DNA from: a bacterium
GTDB taxonomy: Bacteria; Patescibacteriota; Saccharimonadia; Saccharimonadales; SZUA-47
Assembly (NCBI GenBank): GCA_030428125.1
Contig: JAUIBF010000004.1
Span: 1 to 32,000 of the forward strand
Direction: 5' to 3'
Length of the DNA: 32,000 nucleotides
The notes beneath the pieces were generated by a model that saw only the letters and a program-made list of their open reading frames with translations, was not told the origin of the DNA and did no database searches. Below are positions 25,542-32,000 of the stretch, in pieces. Within the stretch, counting starts at the first letter, position 1; each line of letters opens with the position of its first letter. Position numbers and translations under genes: made by a program.

Positions 25542-26597
25542 TTAGGCTTCTTTTAAGCTCAAAGCGATTTTTCGCGCTTCTTGGTCGATGTCGATAACCT
25601 TGAACTGCTTGGTTTCGTTAACCTTGAACACTTCTTCTGGGTTAGTTCCGTCATCGTTGCTCATCTCTGAAACATGCACCAAAGCTTCAACAGCTGGTGA
25701 GAGTTGTACGAACGCACCGAATGGTGTGATTCGTGTAACACGTCCTTCAACAAGTCCGCCTTTTTTGAATTCCTTAACTTCGTTTAGCCAAGGATCTTCT
25801 TGCATTTGCTTCAATGAAAGGCTTAGTCGGTCTTTGTCGATAGCGATGATTTTAGCTTCAACTTTGTCGCCAGTCTTGATGTATTTCTTAGGATCTTCAA
25901 CACGTTCCCATGAAATTTCTGAGATGTGAATCAAGCCTTCGATACCATCAACATTTACGAATGCACCGAAGTCGATAACTCCAGTTACGACACCGTCGAC
26001 TTTGTCTCCTACTGCAAGTTTTTCAAATCGTTCTTGCATATCGTCTTTGATAGCTTCTTTTTCAGAGAAAATAAGCTTGTTGTCTTTACGGCTAACATCT
26101 AGAACACGAACTTTTAGTGGCTTCTTAACAAGACTTGCCAGCTTCTGCATGATTTCGTCTTTGTCGGCACCAGATACGCGTGGGTAGTTATCAGCAGATA
26201 GCTGAGAAACTGGCATGAATCCACGAATACCTTCCATCTCGATAAGTAGACCACCACGGTTTGCGTCGTATGGGTAAACTTCTACTGTTTCTTTTGATTC
26301 GAACACTCGCTCTAGCTCGTCCCAACCACGATCTTTAGCAGCTCGTTTCATGCTTAGTAATGCGTAACCTTCTTCCATTTCTGGTTCGATTACACTTACT
26401 GTTGCAACTTGACCTTCTTCAAGGTTGTTGCCGAAACCGATTTCTCTACGCATAACGACACCAACGCCGTTTGCACCTAGATCAATCCAGGCTTCGTGCT
26501 TCTTTACAGATATGACTTTGCCTTCGATGACATCGCCATTCTTCAGTTGTTGGATATCTGAGGACGCCAACAAATCGTCCATAGTAACTTTTGACAT
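25542..26597 (-). CDS. rpsA: 30S ribosomal protein S1
   Basis: 351 aa with four S1 (OB-fold) RNA-binding domains, at about residues 18-85, 105-170, 190-260 and 275-345; the third and fourth are the most typical (GVVTGVIDFGAFVNVDGIEG; GRVTRITPFGAFVQL). E. coli S1 has six domains, so this is the shorter form common outside Proteobacteria. It helps bring mRNA to the 30S subunit. First gene of the rpsA-infB-DUF5663 run. No SD was seen before the ATG. Confidence 0.93.
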   Translation of the reverse strand: MSKVTMDDLLASSDIQQLKNGDVIEGKVISVKKHEAWIDLGANGVGVVMRREIGFGNNLEEGQVATVSVIEPEMEEGYALLSMKRAAKDRGWDELERVFESKETVEVYPYDANRGGLLIEMEGIRGFMPVSQLSADNYPRVSGADKDEIMQKLASLVKKPLKVRVLDVSRKDNKLIFSEKEAIKDDMQERFEKLAVGDKVDGVVTGVIDFGAFVNVDGIEGLIHISEISWERVEDPKKYIKTGDKVEAKIIAIDKDRLSLSLKQMQEDPWLNEVKEFKKGGLVEGRVTRITPFGAFVQLSPAVEALVHVSEMSNDDGTNPEEVFKVNETKQFKVIDIDQEARKIALSLKEA

Positions 26598-26914
26598 AAA
26601 TTAATGTCGTATCGATAACAGATTGACTTTTTAGTTTTTAGAGTTGGTATTGGTGAGATAGAAGTTTTCGAAATTTACCGAAACATATCGAGTGATACGT
26701 TGAGGTAATTCCGGTAGCTTATAGCCATCAAGACCTCTATAAAAAGTTAAAGTCAGTTTGTTTTCGATACATCTCCTTTATCGTTGCGGTAGCCCGTAGA
26801 CTATTTTGTCCGCCAAACTTAAGTCCAATTATACCTATTTCATATCTGTAAGTAAAGAGCTGCACACCTGTAAGTCCAATACATCTGCTATAGTCTTATT
26901 TAGAGGAGACTTAT
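26598..26914. other. intergenic region between rpsA and the 26915 gene
   Basis: 317 bases without a recognisable gene; presumably the rpsA leader and promoter on the minus side. On the plus side, an extended -10 (TGC-TATAGT, 26886-26894) precedes the SD of the 26915 gene. TAAGTCCAAT occurs twice (26820-26829 and 26871-26880), 51 bases apart. Confidence 0.5.
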
Positions 26915-27304
26915 ATGAGCGGCCAGAACCTGTTGCCCTTCATCTCTTTCGAAGAAATGAGAAGAAGCTTAGGAGATGAAATTAGGGCTAGCTACACAGA
27001 GCCAAGAAGTATTCATAGTCGAATCCAAGTTATCAATGGTAGTGCAGACCTAAAGATACAAGTTAGAGATTCGCACGGAACACCAAATGGAATAACTGTG
27101 TCCGAACGCTCTGACCCAAACGATTCTTGGAGTAGAACTACACTGAACCTAGGGTTGTTAGGAACCCAAGGAGAAGTGCAACTTACACTGCCATCTGATG
27201 GCATGCATCCAAGACCGCATATGTTCGTAGATTCTATAGACCAATTGCCACCAGACAGTTCAGCTCTATTGTCTAGGGGTATTGCTCTTCTTAGGAATGT
27301 TTAA
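26915..27304 (+). CDS. hypothetical protein
   Basis: 129 aa, not recognised. Starts MSGQNLLPFISFEEMRRSLG with a good SD (GAGGAGA) 7 bases before the ATG and a -10 element at 26889-26894, so expression is likely. Predicted mixed alpha/beta: a helical N-terminus, then strands around RIQVINGSADLKIQVRD and GEVQLTLPS. No signal peptide, membrane segment or cysteine. Stands alone between rpsA (divergent) and the ROK gene, which has its own -10. Confidence 0.8.
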   Translation: MSGQNLLPFISFEEMRRSLGDEIRASYTEPRSIHSRIQVINGSADLKIQVRDSHGTPNGITVSERSDPNDSWSRTTLNLGLLGTQGEVQLTLPSDGMHPRPHMFVDSIDQLPPDSSALLSRGIALLRNV

Positions 27305-27331
27305 TTTCCTCGGGAATGCTACACTAAATAC

Positions 27332-28165
27332 ATGATTTTAACCGTGGACGTCGGTGGATCGAAAGTTCTGGTGGCAACTTTCGATGACAACGGCAAAATG
27401 AAAAACAGCAAAAAATTTATGACCCCGATAATGTACCCTGACTTTGTCGACGAGCTGAAGAAAACTATCGCCGAAGTCGTTGGAGAAGAACAGCCCGAAG
27501 CCTGTTCAATCGCCTTACCTGGAGCGATAGACAGAGACAATGGTGTAGCCTTATATTTTGGTAACCTCCCCTGGGAAAACGTAGCGATTAGGCAAGATTT
27601 ATCAGACACGGTTCACTGCCCAATTTATCTAGAGAATGACGCCAAAATGGCCGGTCTTGCTGAGGCAGAATCGTTGAAAGAACAGTACCCGAGAGTGCTT
27701 TACGTGACTGTCAGCACCGGTATTGGACTTGGTCTGATTGTAGATGGCAAAATCGACCAGTCAGTTAGCGATGCCGGAGGACGAGCAATTATGCTGGAGC
27801 ACGAAGGTAAAATCATGGCTTGGGAAGAATTTGCCAGTGGTAAAGCGTTGTTCAACAAAACTGGTTCGCTGGCCAGTGATTTACCAGACGGCTCTCCGGA
27901 GTGGTATGTTATGTCTAGAAACATCGCCATCATGCTCATCAACCTTATTGGTTCGTTTACTCCAGACATGATTGTAATAGGTGGTGGTGTTGGTACTCAT
28001 TTACCTAAGTTCCATGAACACTTACATGAGGAATTAGAAATTTACCGAAGTAAAATGATAACCAAAATGCCTCAGATTATGCAGGCACAGCACCCAGAAG
28101 AAGCAGTAAATTATGGTGGATATTTGCTTGCTAAACAAAACCTTGGCCACCATGAATCAAGATAA
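27332..28165 (+). CDS. ROK-family sugar kinase-like protein
   Basis: 277 aa. N-terminal ATP-binding motif ILTVDVGGSKVLVATFD, the catalytic-Asp motif LENDAKMAGLAEA (about residues 98-110), VSTGIGLGLIVDGKI, and the adenosine motif DMIVIGGGVG near residue 212. The CxCGxxGCxE zinc signature of classical ROK glucokinases is absent: after GGRAIMLEHEGKIMAWEEFASG no cysteines follow. Substrate therefore open, perhaps glucose or an N-acetyl sugar. TACACT (27320-27325) with upstream TG lies 6 bases before the ATG, so the mRNA looks leaderless. Confidence 0.85.
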   Translation: MILTVDVGGSKVLVATFDDNGKMKNSKKFMTPIMYPDFVDELKKTIAEVVGEEQPEACSIALPGAIDRDNGVALYFGNLPWENVAIRQDLSDTVHCPIYLENDAKMAGLAEAESLKEQYPRVLYVTVSTGIGLGLIVDGKIDQSVSDAGGRAIMLEHEGKIMAWEEFASGKALFNKTGSLASDLPDGSPEWYVMSRNIAIMLINLIGSFTPDMIVIGGGVGTHLPKFHEHLHEELEIYRSKMITKMPQIMQAQHPEEAVNYGGYLLAKQNLGHHESR

Positions 28166-28616
28166 ACTAATTGCCAAGCTGAAAAAACTAGATGAAAGCA
28201 TTACGTTTGAGCCTGCTAAATCTTACTATTGGTCTCCGAAAAATCAGACTGTCTACTACCAAGAGGGAGATTCTACGGAGGTAGGACAATGGACTCTGCT
28301 TCATGAAGTCAGTCATGGTTTACTACAACATACAACATACGAAAGTGACTACGAGCTAGTTCTACTAGAGTTGCAAGCTTGGGATCATGCTAAAAAGATT
28401 TCTAAAAAGTTCAAGATAAAAATTGATGAAGACCATGTCCAAGATTGCTTAGACAGTTATAGAGATTGGCAGTATAAACGAAGCCTGTGTCCAGATTGTG
28501 ACCTAGGCGGCGTTCAAATAGATCAAAAAACTTACTCTTGTCTATTCTGTAGGGGTAAATGGCAGGTTAGTGAAGCACGATTCTGTCGACCTTATCGTAA
28601 ACGAACAGTTAATTAA
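28152..28616 (+). CDS. ImmA/IrrE-like zinc metallopeptidase with zinc ribbon
   Basis: 154 aa from the ATG at 28152 (MNQDKLIAKLKKLDESITF), which overlaps the ROK stop by 14 bases. An in-frame ATG at 28113 would overlap more and adds an unlikely N-terminus. HEVSH (about residues 51-55) is a gluzincin-type HExxH; a glutamate in YELVLLELQAW is the likely third ligand. The C-terminal part has CPDC and CLFC, a zinc ribbon. The ImmA/IrrE family cleaves repressors, often in mobile elements or stress responses; none is adjacent here, so the target is unknown. Confidence 0.75.
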   Translation: MNQDKLIAKLKKLDESITFEPAKSYYWSPKNQTVYYQEGDSTEVGQWTLLHEVSHGLLQHTTYESDYELVLLELQAWDHAKKISKKFKIKIDEDHVQDCLDSYRDWQYKRSLCPDCDLGGVQIDQKTYSCLFCRGKWQVSEARFCRPYRKRTVN

Positions 28617-28792
28617 TCGTACTTGCTGTAGCTATTGCGAATACCCGTATATGTTGCGACTGTCGCTGTTATTAGTCCAATGGTTATGAGGGAGTCCCAC
28701 GCTAACAGACCAATAAATATCAACAAAACACTAAATGTTATCACATACAGATTCCCTTTGATTGAGCTGTTGTATTCCCTCATGGGCCACAT
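28613..28792 (-). CDS. small two-helix membrane protein
   Basis: 59 aa starting MWPMREYNSSIKGNLYVI. Two hydrophobic segments (residues about 16-31 and 34-50) form a helical hairpin with charged ends. It overlaps the end of the ImmA-like gene by 4 bases, tail to tail. TATACT (28826-28821) gives a leader of about 22 nt, and three hexamer repeats lie over the -35 area. No recognised family. The plus-strand frame across the same bases has no comparable signals. Confidence 0.5.
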   Translation of the reverse strand: MWPMREYNSSIKGNLYVITFSVLLIFIGLLAWDSLITIGLITATVATYTGIRNSYSKYD

Positions 28793-28820
28793 AATGCTCG
28801 AGTTTCCTGAGAATACCCTG

Positions 28821-28856
28821 AGTATAGTGGTCTAGCTTCGGTCTACGACTGGTCTA
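28821..28856 (-). promoter_or_regulatory. three 11-bp-spaced direct repeats upstream of a -10
   Basis: GGTCTA on the plus strand (TAGACC on the minus) occurs at 28829-28834, 28840-28845 and 28851-28856. The period is exactly 11 bases and the repeats cover the -35 region of the small membrane gene, whose -10 is TATACT at 28826-28821. This layout is known for OmpR/PhoB-type activators. Confidence 0.45.
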
Positions 28857-29139
28857 TGGTTAATTTCATCTGTTATTCTGACTTAAATCGGATTTAACTC
28901 CGAGTTAACTCCGATTTCCCTGTTCTGCTGCAGCTTCATATTATTCACTAGATGATATATCTAGGTCTTCTAATTTAGACAGGGTTGGTTGTAGTTTGAC
29001 TATCTTAGTGAAGCACGCAAGTAAGCCCTATTTTCATACGGCGCATGCGTACTGGAAGTAAAAAGTCGAAAATACAGCCAAGTGAAAAGAAAAACCGCCT
29101 GGTTTATCCAGACGGTAATTCTTTTCAGTCCTGTTTAAA
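28836..29139. other. non-coding region with a 33-base palindrome
   Basis: No gene recognised in these 304 bases. Positions 28886-28918 form a nested palindrome: AAATCGGA / TCCGATTT outside, TTAACTC / GAGTTAA inside, one central C, one mismatch. The right end holds the terminator of the KGG gene. The rest shows nothing I can name. Confidence 0.6.
29086..29116 (-). terminator. terminator after the KGG gene
   Basis: ACCGCCTGG / CCAGACGGT (29094-29102, 29108-29116), one G-U pair on the minus strand, then a T-rich tract (TTTTTCTTTT). Confidence 0.8.
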
Positions 29140-29337
29140 TTAGGCTGATTTTTTTGTTCGGCGAGATATACGTCCGCCCTTTGCACCAGCTTTACGAGCT
29201 AGTTCACGGTTAGCGTAAAAGCCACCTGTTGTGCCTCTTTTGCCACCTGCTGCACCGATTTTTGCGTAAAAATCTGCACCATACTTAGCTTTGTTACGTG
29301 CTGCAGCCTTTTGGCCACCTTCTTTAGTACCTGCCAT
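29140..29337 (-). CDS. KGG-motif (stress-type) small basic protein
   Basis: 65 aa starting MAGTKEGGQKAAARNKAKYG. KGG-type repeats are visible: AAGGKRGTTGGF and AGAKGGRISRR, as in the YciG/GsiB-like glycine-lysine-rich stress proteins, which are small, hydrophilic and often induced by stress. Start chosen at 29337, where GGGAG lies about 9 bases upstream and the sequence opens like the family; an in-frame ATG at 29409 would put a terminator-like stem inside the gene. A strong promoter and CRP-like site lie upstream. Confidence 0.85.
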   Translation of the reverse strand: MAGTKEGGQKAAARNKAKYGADFYAKIGAAGGKRGTTGGFYANRELARKAGAKGGRISRRTKKSA

Positions 29338-29374
29338 GAGGTTAAATCTCCCGTTGCCCACCATATTTGTTAAT

Positions 29375-29477
29375 ACAAAAAGAAAACAGAAGGTTTCATC
29401 TGCTGCCATCTACGGATCTTTCGACCCATTTGATAACTGCTTAACCCTCTGTTTTCTATATTGTTTCTAATGAAACT
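29375..29477 (-). ncRNA. structured leader RNA or small RNA before the KGG gene
   Basis: Minus-strand RNA predicted to begin near 29477. It opens with a small hairpin (GUUUC-AUUA-GAAAC). A long stem pairs AGAAAACAGAGG with CCUUCUGUUUUCU (10 bp, 29448-29457 with 29381-29390, plus GG/CC) and is followed by a U run, as in an intrinsic terminator. Inside is a second arm: GUUAUC / GAUGGC, then GGGUC-GAAA-GAUCC with a GNRA loop. It could be an attenuator/riboswitch-like leader or a free small RNA of about 100 nt. It matches no class I recognise. Confidence 0.5.
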
Positions 29478-29483
29478 ATAAGC

Positions 29484-29512
29484 ATAATAACATGCTTTAG
29501 CTAATATGTCAA
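29484..29512 (-). promoter_or_regulatory. strong promoter of the KGG leader
   Basis: TTGACA (29512-29507), 17-base spacer, TATTAT (29489-29484): the closest match to the sigma-70 consensus in the window. Confidence 0.75.
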
Positions 29513-29531
29513 TATTTATGCATAAGAATAT

Positions 29532-29547
29532 TGTGATATTAATCACA
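29532..29547 (-). promoter_or_regulatory. CRP/FNR-like dyad
   Basis: TGTGATATTAATCACA fits TGTGA-N6-TCACA exactly. Its centre is about 62 bases upstream of the predicted KGG transcription start, the class I activator position. Confidence 0.55.
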
Positions 29548-29549
29548 CT

Positions 29550-29602
29550 AACACCTATCCCAACTTCACTGTACAAGGAACGTCCTTGTACATTAAGGTG
29601 TT
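29550..29602. other. nested hairpin
   Basis: GTACAAGGA / TCCTTGTAC (29571-29579, 29583-29591) lies within AACACCT / AGGTGTT (29550-29556, 29596-29602). There is no T tract on either side. It could be a terminator of unusual form or a leftover element end. Confidence 0.5.
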
Positions 29603-29756
29603 GGCTAGTTAACGTGTGAATTTATGACATGACGAAATAGCCTGGTTGATTGCAGTTTAGATGCATCATCTAACAGACTTTTACAAAGGTATTTCTTTTT
29701 CCAGAGCTCACTAACTTATTAATTCTGGTTAATCGGCACGCTACTTTTGCTGTCTA

Positions 29757-29918
29757 TTATGTACGGACTGCGTCTGCTAGGCTTACAGCGCTTGTTCTTC
29801 CACTTACTTTGCGGCCCCAACAATCTATAACCAAAGAGAATGTTTCTAAAAATTGGCTAAAATTACGGGAAGCACTTGAAGCGCGTACTTCTTTTATCTT
29901 GTTCAGCCATAAATACAT
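29757..29918 (-). pseudogene. possible DDE-transposase (rve) remnant
   Basis: A 53-codon frame ends FLETFSLVIDCWGRKVSG, then RTSAVSLADAVRT. The part VIDCWGRKVSG resembles the segment after the first catalytic Asp in IS3/IS481-type integrase cores (VIDLFSRKVVGW). Nothing else of a transposase is recognisable. Weak evidence; it could be a chance frame or an unrelated small gene. Confidence 0.2.
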
Positions 29919-29941
29919 CTTTCATCTGATGTATCCTCCTT
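29863..29941 (-). CDS. 20-codon ORF with a strong Shine-Dalgarno
   Basis: AAGGAGG (29941-29935) lies 9 bases before an ATG at 29925 that opens MKDVFMAEQDKRSTRFKCFP and stops at 29863. The SD is the best in the accessory part of the window. Upstream there is a 10-bp hairpin CCCAAUGACU / AGUUAUUGGG and a possible promoter (TTGACC, 17 bases, TAAATT). It may be a leader peptide, a small protein, or the broken 5' end of a lost gene. Confidence 0.35.
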
Positions 29942-30079
29942 TTCGACCCAATAACTAGTTGGCAACAGTCATTGGGATATTTATTTGTTTTTGTATTTGT
30001 TTGTATTTTTGATAAATACACTTCTAATTTAACTGTAAACTTGCTTACGGTCAATAGAAACTAACTGAACTCTACTAAA

Positions 30080-30559
30080 TCAAAGCTGGATTTCGCATTC
30101 GGGCAATAATTCTACGGGTTCACCACCGTAGCTATCATCAGGCTCAGCAGGAGAGCTAGGAACAGCTCTTACGCCTGGAAAGCTAACCCATCCTTCCTGA
30201 TTATCATAAGATAACCTAAGCCATACGCCACTATCCCACGGCTTACTGTTAGTCGGGTATATAGGTTCGCCTGAATCATACCAACCATCAACAGCAATAA
30301 CTTCGTTAGGTGCAAAGCTACCCACCTTATCAGAAAGCACATCGGGCTCTTTTCTGATTGCAGCACCATATGGCTGGAATCTATTTTGTGAATAAACGGC
30401 AAAAGCCACACAATCTTGATCATCAACTACTGTAGCGTCTGGAACCGTTGTGGTTGTTACAGATTCACTACTAGATGAACATGCACTTATCAAAACTCCA
30501 GCAGCCACCAAGCGTGGTATAGCTTTTATCATAACTGAACGTTCGATGCTTCTTCTCAT
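30080..30559 (-). CDS. lipoprotein with SH3-like domain
   Basis: 159 aa. N-terminal signal with Arg-rich start (MRRSIERSVMIKAIPRL), hydrophobic VAAGVL and lipobox LISAC, lipidated Cys at residue 27. A Ser/Thr linker (SSSSESVTTTT) precedes a domain of about 100 residues that resembles bacterial SH3 (AAIRKEPDVLSDKVGSFAPN; GVWLRLSYDNQEGWVSF), often used for cell-wall binding. The tail is acidic. A second ATG at 30532 would give a 17-residue signal. TATAAT (30574-30569) is 9 bases before the first ATG, supporting it and a leaderless mRNA. Confidence 0.85.
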   Translation of the reverse strand: MRRSIERSVMIKAIPRLVAAGVLISACSSSSESVTTTTVPDATVVDDQDCVAFAVYSQNRFQPYGAAIRKEPDVLSDKVGSFAPNEVIAVDGWYDSGEPIYPTNSKPWDSGVWLRLSYDNQEGWVSFPGVRAVPSSPAEPDDSYGGEPVELLPECEIQL

Positions 30560-30656
30560 AACTGATTAATTATAAAATAATCCTCTAATATAGCCATGAC
30601 CACTTACAGATTAAGCCCTCGGGGGTTTTAGTGTCTGTAGATATCTAATAACGCTT

Positions 30657-30685
30657 TTGTTTATAAGTTATTTTTGTTGTATATT
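30657..30685 (+). promoter_or_regulatory. promoter of the 30694 gene
   Basis: TTGTTT (30657-30662), 17-base spacer, TATATT (30680-30685); start site about at the ATG. Confidence 0.6.
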
Positions 30686-30693
30686 CTTGTTAA

Positions 30694-31215
30694 ATGACCG
30701 ACGTACGAATCGAACACCATAATAATACTTTTTTGAAGCCAGAATCTGTTGCTCCCGAAGACATAGAGGTTATAGGGTGTATTGGCACTTGGGATGCTAG
30801 AACTGGTCGGTTTCCGAAACCTTTGCTAGGTATTAAAAACCACAGCTTGCACACCTCCAACGGCTCACTGGAGCTAGTTAGTGGATTTTTAGCTTCAGAT
30901 CGAGGTGAATTTCGTTTAATTAAAGGACATGGTGACGGAAAAGTTACTCTAACAGATGGACGAAAACACGGTTTAGGAAGTGTAGTGCTTGGCCAAGATA
31001 ATCCGTATCCCTGCAGTTCTTGGGGGTTGGTGATTGAAGAACCGGTGCCTTACGTAGGCTCACACGAGTTGGGGTTTGTGAGAGAACCCGGTGAACAAGA
31101 AGTTTTGGCCACAATAGATATCAAAGATAAAGGCGTTGGTCACCTGGTTTACGCTGAATCTTCGGTGCTAGATGGTCTATATAGACTCCATAATCAGTAT
31201 CGAGATATTGCTTAG
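30694..31215 (+). CDS. hypothetical protein
   Basis: 173 aa, not recognised (MTDVRIEHHNNTFLKPESVA at the start). Predicted mostly beta, with an acidic-neutral composition, two cysteines and no signal peptide or membrane segment, so cytoplasmic by sequence. Features such as GEFRLIKGHGDGKVTLTDGR suggest beta-hairpins. It has its own promoter with an 8-base gap from the -10 to the ATG and no SD. It lies between two secreted-protein genes, divergent from the lipoprotein. Confidence 0.8.
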   Translation: MTDVRIEHHNNTFLKPESVAPEDIEVIGCIGTWDARTGRFPKPLLGIKNHSLHTSNGSLELVSGFLASDRGEFRLIKGHGDGKVTLTDGRKHGLGSVVLGQDNPYPCSSWGLVIEEPVPYVGSHELGFVREPGEQEVLATIDIKDKGVGHLVYAESSVLDGLYRLHNQYRDIA

Positions 31216-31270
31216 ATAGATAACAGCAAAAAGTTCTCCTCTCTATTTAAAGACGCTACGCACTCAACTT

Positions 31271-31299
31271 TTGATTATGGTCCAATTTACTGCTTTACT
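31271..31299 (+). promoter_or_regulatory. promoter of the 31306 gene
   Basis: TTGATT (31271-31276), 17-base spacer, TTTACT (31294-31299); 6 bases before the ATG. Confidence 0.55.
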
Positions 31300-31305
31300 G
31301 TTTTT

Positions 31306-31962
31306 ATGCATTTAGAAAATAAGCCCCGTTGGTGGCAAAAAGACTTAAACCCGTTTAATAGCGAGAGGGATCGGTCTAAATGGTGGAATAGAGAAGCATC
31401 CCTAGGCACACTTGTTTTAACAACTTTCGGCATTGGTAGTGTTGCGGGTATTTTGGTCTTGAGAGACACGGCTACAGCAGAGGCTGACGACTACGAGACC
31501 GTGAGGGCTCTCGCGGAAATGCAGTCAAAAAGCATCACCACAGACGATGGAGTAGAGGAACAAATGCGTCAAATTGCGCGACGAATAAGCGATAGTGAGC
31601 ACCTGGAGCTATACTGTGCGGATAATCAAGCGCGTCCAGGACATACCAAAAGCATACAAACTAACCATCCTTTTGCAGATATTTCTTTGATAATAATGGA
31701 CACGGAACTCTGCGATTCTGTACGACAAGCACAAGAAATAAACCTGGAGATGCCTATAACTAGTGCGGAAATACACACCGTTTATAATGCTAGCTTTGCG
31801 GCTTTTGTTTTGGGGCATGAACTTGGTCACGATTTGCTTGGAGGTGACGAGGATCAGGCGAACTGTGCTGGTTTATATTTTCACGAAGACATCGCAGCTT
31901 TTATGAAACTACCCTACTTTGCGCTGCATCAAGCACCAGAAACACTAGACGACTGTAGATAA
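31306..31962 (+). CDS. membrane-anchored zinc metallopeptidase-like protein
   Basis: 218 aa. A cytoplasmic Trp/Arg-rich N-terminus (PRWWQKDLNPFNSERDRSKW) precedes one hydrophobic segment (residues about 33-51, LGTLVLTTFGIGSVAGILVL), then an extracellular part. HELGHDL (about residues 171-177) is a zincin motif; Asp/Glu in GGDEDQANCAGLYF may supply the third ligand. Three or four cysteines in the outer part could form disulfides (CADNQ, CDSV, NCAG, DDC). Family unknown; the HExxH resembles M48/M78-type proteases. Substrate unknown. Probably acts at the cell surface. Confidence 0.75.
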   Translation: MHLENKPRWWQKDLNPFNSERDRSKWWNREASLGTLVLTTFGIGSVAGILVLRDTATAEADDYETVRALAEMQSKSITTDDGVEEQMRQIARRISDSEHLELYCADNQARPGHTKSIQTNHPFADISLIIMDTELCDSVRQAQEINLEMPITSAEIHTVYNASFAAFVLGHELGHDLLGGDEDQANCAGLYFHEDIAAFMKLPYFALHQAPETLDDCR

Positions 31963-32000
31963 GTCTCGTATTTTTGTTATATTTAGTTGATGAGCGAGCT

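Larger units (their letters stand above)
29603..30079. other. mostly non-coding region
   Basis: Apart from the short ORFs at 29757-29925 and the hairpin before them, nothing is recognised. I looked for tRNA, tmRNA, SRP RNA and RNase P signatures on both strands and saw none. The base composition is low in GC around 29960-30030. Confidence 0.5.

Noticed and set aside
28635-28835. 66-aa plus-strand ORF
   Set aside because: No SD or promoter; the minus strand there carries a better supported two-helix membrane protein.
29338-29409. Upstream extension of the KGG gene to an ATG at 29409
   Set aside because: It would place the terminator-like stem inside the gene, has no SD, and the family normally opens at MAGTKEGG.
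29603-30079. tmRNA or other housekeeping RNA
   Set aside because: No tRNA-like ends, tag reading frame, or conserved SRP/RNase P motifs could be found on either strand.

Overview
The window looks like chromosome of a Candidate Phyla Radiation (Patescibacteria) bacterium, most likely Saccharibacteria (TM7). Grounds: moderately AT-rich DNA, the standard code with TGA as stop, compact essential genes, an S21-YqeY-Adk-Map-FtsA-FtsZ-NrdR-NrdJ run, a short adenylate kinase, a DUF5663-like protein beside IF-2, a KGG-motif protein and a giant beta-rich surface protein. The lineage is inferred from gene content; no rRNA gene is present.

Layout. (1) 1-6827, minus: the N-terminal 2,275 codons of a giant secreted repeat protein that continues past the left edge. 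Its 5' part (6314-6720) carries six tandem hairpins with an invariant 8-nt loop, and this is the most unusual object here. (2) 7060-10897, minus: rplU, ileS behind a T-box leader, and a thioredoxin-fold protein. (3) 10975-14617, minus: nrdJ and nrdR, with two NrdR-box-like sites at the nrdR promoter and a duplicated hairpin/Shine-Dalgarno (SD) element after nrdJ. (4) 14675-19306, minus: rpsU-yqeY-adk-map from one promoter, then ftsA-ftsZ from another. (5) 19348-23183: a winged-helix regulator (minus), then priA, def and fmt (plus). (6) 23188-26597, minus: rpsA-infB-DUF5663. (7) 26915-31962: an accessory region with an unknown protein, a ROK protein, an ImmA-like metallopeptidase, a small membrane protein, a KGG protein with a structured leader, a mostly non-coding stretch (29410-30079), a lipoprotein, an unknown protein and a membrane-anchored zincin.

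Functional themes are translation (L21, IleRS, S21, PDF, FMT, IF-2, S1, MetAP), division (FtsA, FtsZ), dNTP supply (NrdJ, NrdR), replication restart (PriA) and the cell surface (giant protein, lipoprotein, anchored protease).

Two modes of initiation can be read from the DNA. Genes such as rplU, ileS, nrdJ, nrdR, ftsZ, infB and the KGG gene have SD sequences. Eight other genes have a -10 box only 6-9 bases before the start codon, implying leaderless mRNAs. Promoters, operators and RNA structures below were read by eye; no folding or homology search was run.
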